From Citrus sinensis (taxonomy: Eukaryota > Streptophyta > Magnoliopsida > Sapindales > Rutaceae), in contig NC_068564.1 of NCBI RefSeq assembly GCF_022201045.2, positions 5,704,001 to 5,768,000 of the forward strand: a stretch of 64,000 nt of DNA. Reading direction: 5' to 3'. A program made the position numbers and the translations under genes. A model generated the notes under the pieces. The model saw only the letters and a list, made by a program, of their open reading frames with translations, was not told the origin of the DNA and did not search any database. Positions 60,540 to 64,000 of this stretch are shown here, piece after piece. Each line of letters opens with the position of its first letter. Position 1 is the stretch's first letter.

Positions 60540-60643
60540 TCAGCTTTTGATCCCTTTCTGACAATCCGGCTGCTTTCAGGCGACGGCGGCGGAGCTTCAC
60601 TGCTATCCTAGCGATTTCCAAACTTCACGGTTTCTCACCTTAG
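60540..60643 (+). other. Candidate non-coding leader exon
   Basis: GC-richer sequence after a TATA-like word, with 'gcgacggcggcggagc', ends in CTTAG|GTATGC, a plausible donor. It is followed by T-rich, intron-like sequence. It could be the first, untranslated exon of the locus that now expresses the Myb/SANT gene, or of the former HAD-like gene. Only transcript data could decide. Confidence 0.3.
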
Positions 60644-61499
60644 GTATGCTTTCTCATCTCCTTCATCTACTCTATTTTGTTAATTTAGTTTGTTTTGTTA
60701 GTCTTGCTGATTTTGCAACGTTGATTGTGTACGCGAGAAAGTCACTGGTTAATTGTCTTCATTTGTTCACTGCTTGTCGTGGATATATTTACATGTGTTT
60801 AGTGTGTGCATCCTGTGGAATTGGCTTAATATCATTTGGGTTTTTGTTATATATTCTTGATACTAGAAAAAAGGAAAGTGATGGGAGTTTTGGCATTTGG
60901 GTTGCAAATAAAAGAATCTATGTATTGTTTTGTGTTTTGTTTAGAATTTTATGTACTGCTACATTGCCCTCTTTCATGTCATTGATTTCACTTTTATTGG
61001 CAATGGATAATGGCCCTTTTTGTGAAGCTGCTATTATGATCTGAAATGTTGTTTCATCACATTTGTTCTGGAAATGTCGTGTGAATAAATGCTGATGTGT
61101 AAGGTTTCTGCGATTCATAGTTTTACTCGTATTAGCATTTAGCCTAATTTTAGGAACTTTAGTGGCAAAATTTTTTTATGGCAAATAAGGTTTCAGGGCA
61201 TTGGTCTAGAAATTTTATTGAACGTGGATTTAAATGGTTTGGGAGATTAATGTTGGAGATTTGTAGTGATAGTACTTTATATGGAGCTAGTGTGAGGATC
61301 TTTTGTGAATGAAGTCTGTTATTTTTCACGAAAGTTGAATTGTTTGCTTATTTTATTGATTGTGTTAACCAAGAGGCCGACGTATTTTAATTTGAGGAAG
61401 GCTAGCAGTGTTAGGTCCAGTGGCATTTGGAATTATGTTCTGATTTTCATATGACATGAGGAAGTTTTATGCCTACAAGATGGGGTTTCTTAATTGTGG

Positions 61500-62190
61500 A
61501 GGTTTTTGAGCAAACACTATTACAAGGTTAAGACAGGGAGGGGCAAGGGGATAATGAAGAATTGGTTTAAGATAAAATCTGTGATTATGCAAGAATGGAG
61601 TGAGAGCAGAGATGCTTTAATAGAACTTTTCGGAAAGGTCAGAGACGAATGGATGGACACCAACTTGACAACTTGGATTGGTGACAATAGGTATATTTTT
61701 TCTTTAATCCTTTGCTTTAGCAATCAGCATAGTAACTAGTTTGTTTTAAAGTTCATTGAAGCTCATACTGGTCTATTTACCAAAGATTGGTATATTCTAG
61801 AGTAGCTTGTTTTGCATAAGCTTCATTTGACTGAATGTTGTTGCAGTGTTTTATAAACTTGACCCATTATTTGATTAGAATATGCTTGCTGCTTCTGCAG
61901 ACTCTATGCAGGTATATCTGATGCTCTTAAGTTTGCAAGTTCAGAGATATATATAGTCACAACAATTCCAGAGCTGATTTTGTAGGAGCTGGAGTTACTA
62001 TACCACCTGATGAAGTTCTAGGAACTGGGTAAGTACACGTAATCAATGCTGTTGGTTCTCATCCCATTGCCTGTGGTTGCTTACATGAAAATTATTTTTG
62101 CCTTTTGATTTTGTTTACTACTTGCAGTCGTAAGGTGGAATTGTTGAAGCAACTTCAGAAGAAACCTGAGCACCTGGAGCTGAGATTGCA
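61500..62190 (+). pseudogene. Truncated HAD-superfamily (At2g45990-like) gene fragment
   Basis: Three exon pieces with intact GT-AG junctions are visible. The first (to 61690) reads GIMKNWFKIKSVIMQEWSES, RDALIELFGKVRDEWMD and TTWIGDN. The second (61901-62028) reads RLYAGISDALKFASSEIYIV and then, after a frame change, SRADFVGAGVTIPPDEVLGT. The third (62128-62190) reads RKVELLKQLQKKPEHLELRL. I recognise this as the middle part of a plant HAD-like protein (recalled as At2g45990), where the second piece is normally VTTKQSRFADALLRELAGVT. A deletion removed several codons and shifted the frame, giving TAG at 61992. The N-terminal Asp motif and the C-terminal part are absent. Because introns are kept, it came from a DNA duplication. 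Confidence 0.72.
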
Positions 62191-62425
62191 GTAAGTTACT
62201 CTATATGTGGGATTACAATTAAAAATTTGAGTAATATATAGTCCCTCATAATGAGTTGAGGATTATAATTAAGTGGTAATAACTGTTTTGATCGGCTTTG
62301 TGAAAGATACTTGCAACCCTAAAGAATTTTAGTGAAGAGACTGAATTAGATGGATAGAAGATCCTCTAGATATGACTGTAGTACAAAGTTTTATGTCTAA
62401 TTTTTGTTTTCTGTTTAATAGTTAA

Positions 62426-63859
62426 ATGGAATCACAAGCTCCAAAATCAAGATTTTGGAGCCCAGATGAAGATGTTAAGCTCGTGGAGTCACTTTTAGAT
62501 TTGTATCATGAAGGGAGATTTTGTGTTGATAATAACTTCAAAAGTGGCTACTTGAAGGTTCTTGAGACTGCTTTAGAAACAAAATTGCCGGGATGTGGTA
62601 TAAAAGCTAAGCTGCATATTGAATCCCGCATAAAGACTTTAAAGATGCAATTTCGAACTTTACACGATATGTTAACTGGACCAAATTGTGGGGGCTTTAA
62701 ATGGGACCCACAAAGGAAGATTGTGACTGCAGAGAAGGCAGTGTGGGATGCTTATATTCAGGTATTTCTTTTCTATTTTTGCTTTGACATCTCTGCCTCA
62801 TTTTTATATACTATCTTCTCTCTCTCTCTTTCATTACACAAACAGTTTGTTTATGTATTAGATAATTGAAAAAGAAAAGCACGTAAGGTATCTGATCATA
62901 CTAAAACATTAGCTTATTAGTTATTATCAATTTAATTGGCTGGTTCTGTGCTGCTTTTGGTGATCCATGCATCTGTTTTAGTGGTGTAGTTTCTCTAATT
63001 TTCTATGTAATTGTTTTTTTTGGATTATATGATATGCTTTTGAGAACTGATTGTGATACCGAATTGTAAAGTGTTTGTTTTCGGAGTTTTTTTTTTCATT
63101 TTTTTTTGGGTGCATTAAATGTCAGAAAAAGGTCCGGACATTCTGTGATTCAAATGCTTATTTCTTTTGACTTGGTAATTAGGTGTTAATTTCTTCTATT
63201 TTTAAGTTGTCTATCTTCAATCCCATTTTAACTTAGAGGCATAAAGAGGCAGAGTCATTAAGATTGATCATTTTAAATAATTGCAGTCTCATAGACAGGC
63301 AGCAAATTTCAAGAATAAAGCATTTCCGTATTATGAGGATTTGTGTACAATTTATGGTAAAGACCATGCAACTGGAAGAAATGCAGTGGCCCCTGCAGAT
63401 GTTGTGGAGAAAATCGAGAGGACAAGAGTGAACAATGGAACTGAAGGCAAGAATTTGAACTTGAATGGTGAGGATGTGAGGGATGATGTGGATGATAATA
63501 TGGCTTTCTCACATACTCGACAAATGCATCCAAAAACTTCAAATAGCTCATCAAGAAAAAGGGGAAGAGATGAAGATTCAGAGGATTCTGTAGAGTCACT
63601 TAAAGAGCTAGCAATTCTTATTGTTAGGGAAATGAAAGAATCTTCTAGTCGCTTGAGTCAAGCTATTGGACAAGAAATCAACGATAAACAAGTAGGGTTA
63701 AATGGCGAGTTGAAGAAGATTACAAGCCTTACAACAGTAGAACGACTTAAGGCCACCAGGCTAATTGCTCGTGATAATGCCGCACTCAATGTCTTTTATA
63801 GCCTTTCCGATGAGGATAGAAAAGTATGGGTTAAACTTTTTCTTAGTGGTGAAATTTAG
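62426..63859 (+). CDS. Myb/SANT-like DNA-binding domain protein (Harbinger-related family)
   Basis: Exons 62426-62761 and 63287-63859 join in phase to 302 residues. The N-terminal domain (about residues 8-110) has SRFWSPDEDVKLVESLLDLY, RIKTLKMQFRTLHDML, GFKWDPQRKIVTAEKAVWDA and then SHRQAANFKNKAFPYYEDL. This matches the plant Myb/SANT-like domain (Myb_DNA-bind_3 type). The middle is acidic and basic (SSSRKRGRDEDSEDS, a likely nuclear signal). The C-terminal part (MKESSSRLSQAI, LTTVERLKATRLIARDN, FYSLSDEDRKVWVKLFLSGE) matches the tail shared by this multigene family. The domain is related to the Myb-like partner protein of PIF/Harbinger transposons. No transposase is next to it, so it is either a domesticated copy or a stand-alone paralogue. 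The frame is intact. Target genes are unknown. Confidence 0.8.
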
Positions 63860-64000
63860 TTTATTAAAATGTCTAACAATGTAGTTTATGAAATTATTAT
63901 TGCGAAAAATTACCAATCATTTTTAACTCATATTTTTTATTTTAGTTGTTGATTTTAATGCCAAAGGCAGTCATATATTGAGATGATGATGTTCAGCAGC
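63860..64000. other. 3' flank of the Myb/SANT-like gene, cut by the window edge
   Basis: AT-rich sequence after the stop codon, probably 3' untranslated region. Nothing else is visible before the window ends. Confidence 0.4.

Overview
This is a plant nuclear window, almost certainly from a eudicot. It is AT-rich, its genes carry GT-AG introns, and it holds a PPR-DYW RNA-editing factor, a plant complex I ESSS subunit, a plant-type bHLH factor, SINEs, a Helitron and MITEs. The proteins look rosid-like, and Citrus or another Sapindales member is possible, but the sequence alone does not prove this. No CRISPR array, rRNA gene or ordinary tRNA gene was seen.

Layout. 0-12.6 kb is gene-poor and made of decayed material: a Harbinger-like MITE, a Ty3/gypsy integrase scrap, a LINE ORF1-like pseudogene, a fragment of a JmjC histone demethylase with stop codons, and a CACTA-like end. 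12.65-18.05 kb (minus) is a complete 12-exon MurD-type ligase gene with a tRNA-derived SINE in one intron. 18.46-19.61 kb is a MULE-like segment between weak inverted repeats. 20.54-24.57 kb (plus) is a four-exon cornichon gene. 25-35 kb is intergenic, with LINE and MITE remnants, a GC-richer island, tandem duplications and a perfect hairpin.

35.9-39.9 kb (plus) is a seven-exon bHLH gene of the bHLH48/bHLH60 type. 41.1-43.7 kb (plus) is a three-exon GH28 protein lacking the usual catalytic His motif. 43.98-48.48 kb is a Helitron with tandem 5' repeats, a broken RPA-like OB-fold gene and a clean 3' hairpin plus CTAG end. 50.8-53.5 kb (plus) is a two-exon PPR-DYW gene resembling Arabidopsis LOI1, with a SINE just upstream. 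55.2-57.8 kb (plus) is the ESSS gene, probably with a tiny last exon. 60.5-63.9 kb holds a broken HAD-like gene followed by a two-exon Myb/SANT-like gene.

The genes are independent eukaryotic units, not an operon. From recall, bHLH, GH28 and ESSS are also neighbours in Arabidopsis (At3g57800, At3g57790, At3g57785). This suggests an old block into which the Helitron and PPR region was inserted, or from which it was lost in Arabidopsis. Exon limits were read by eye from splice signals, reading frame and remembered family alignments; no search or transcript data were available.
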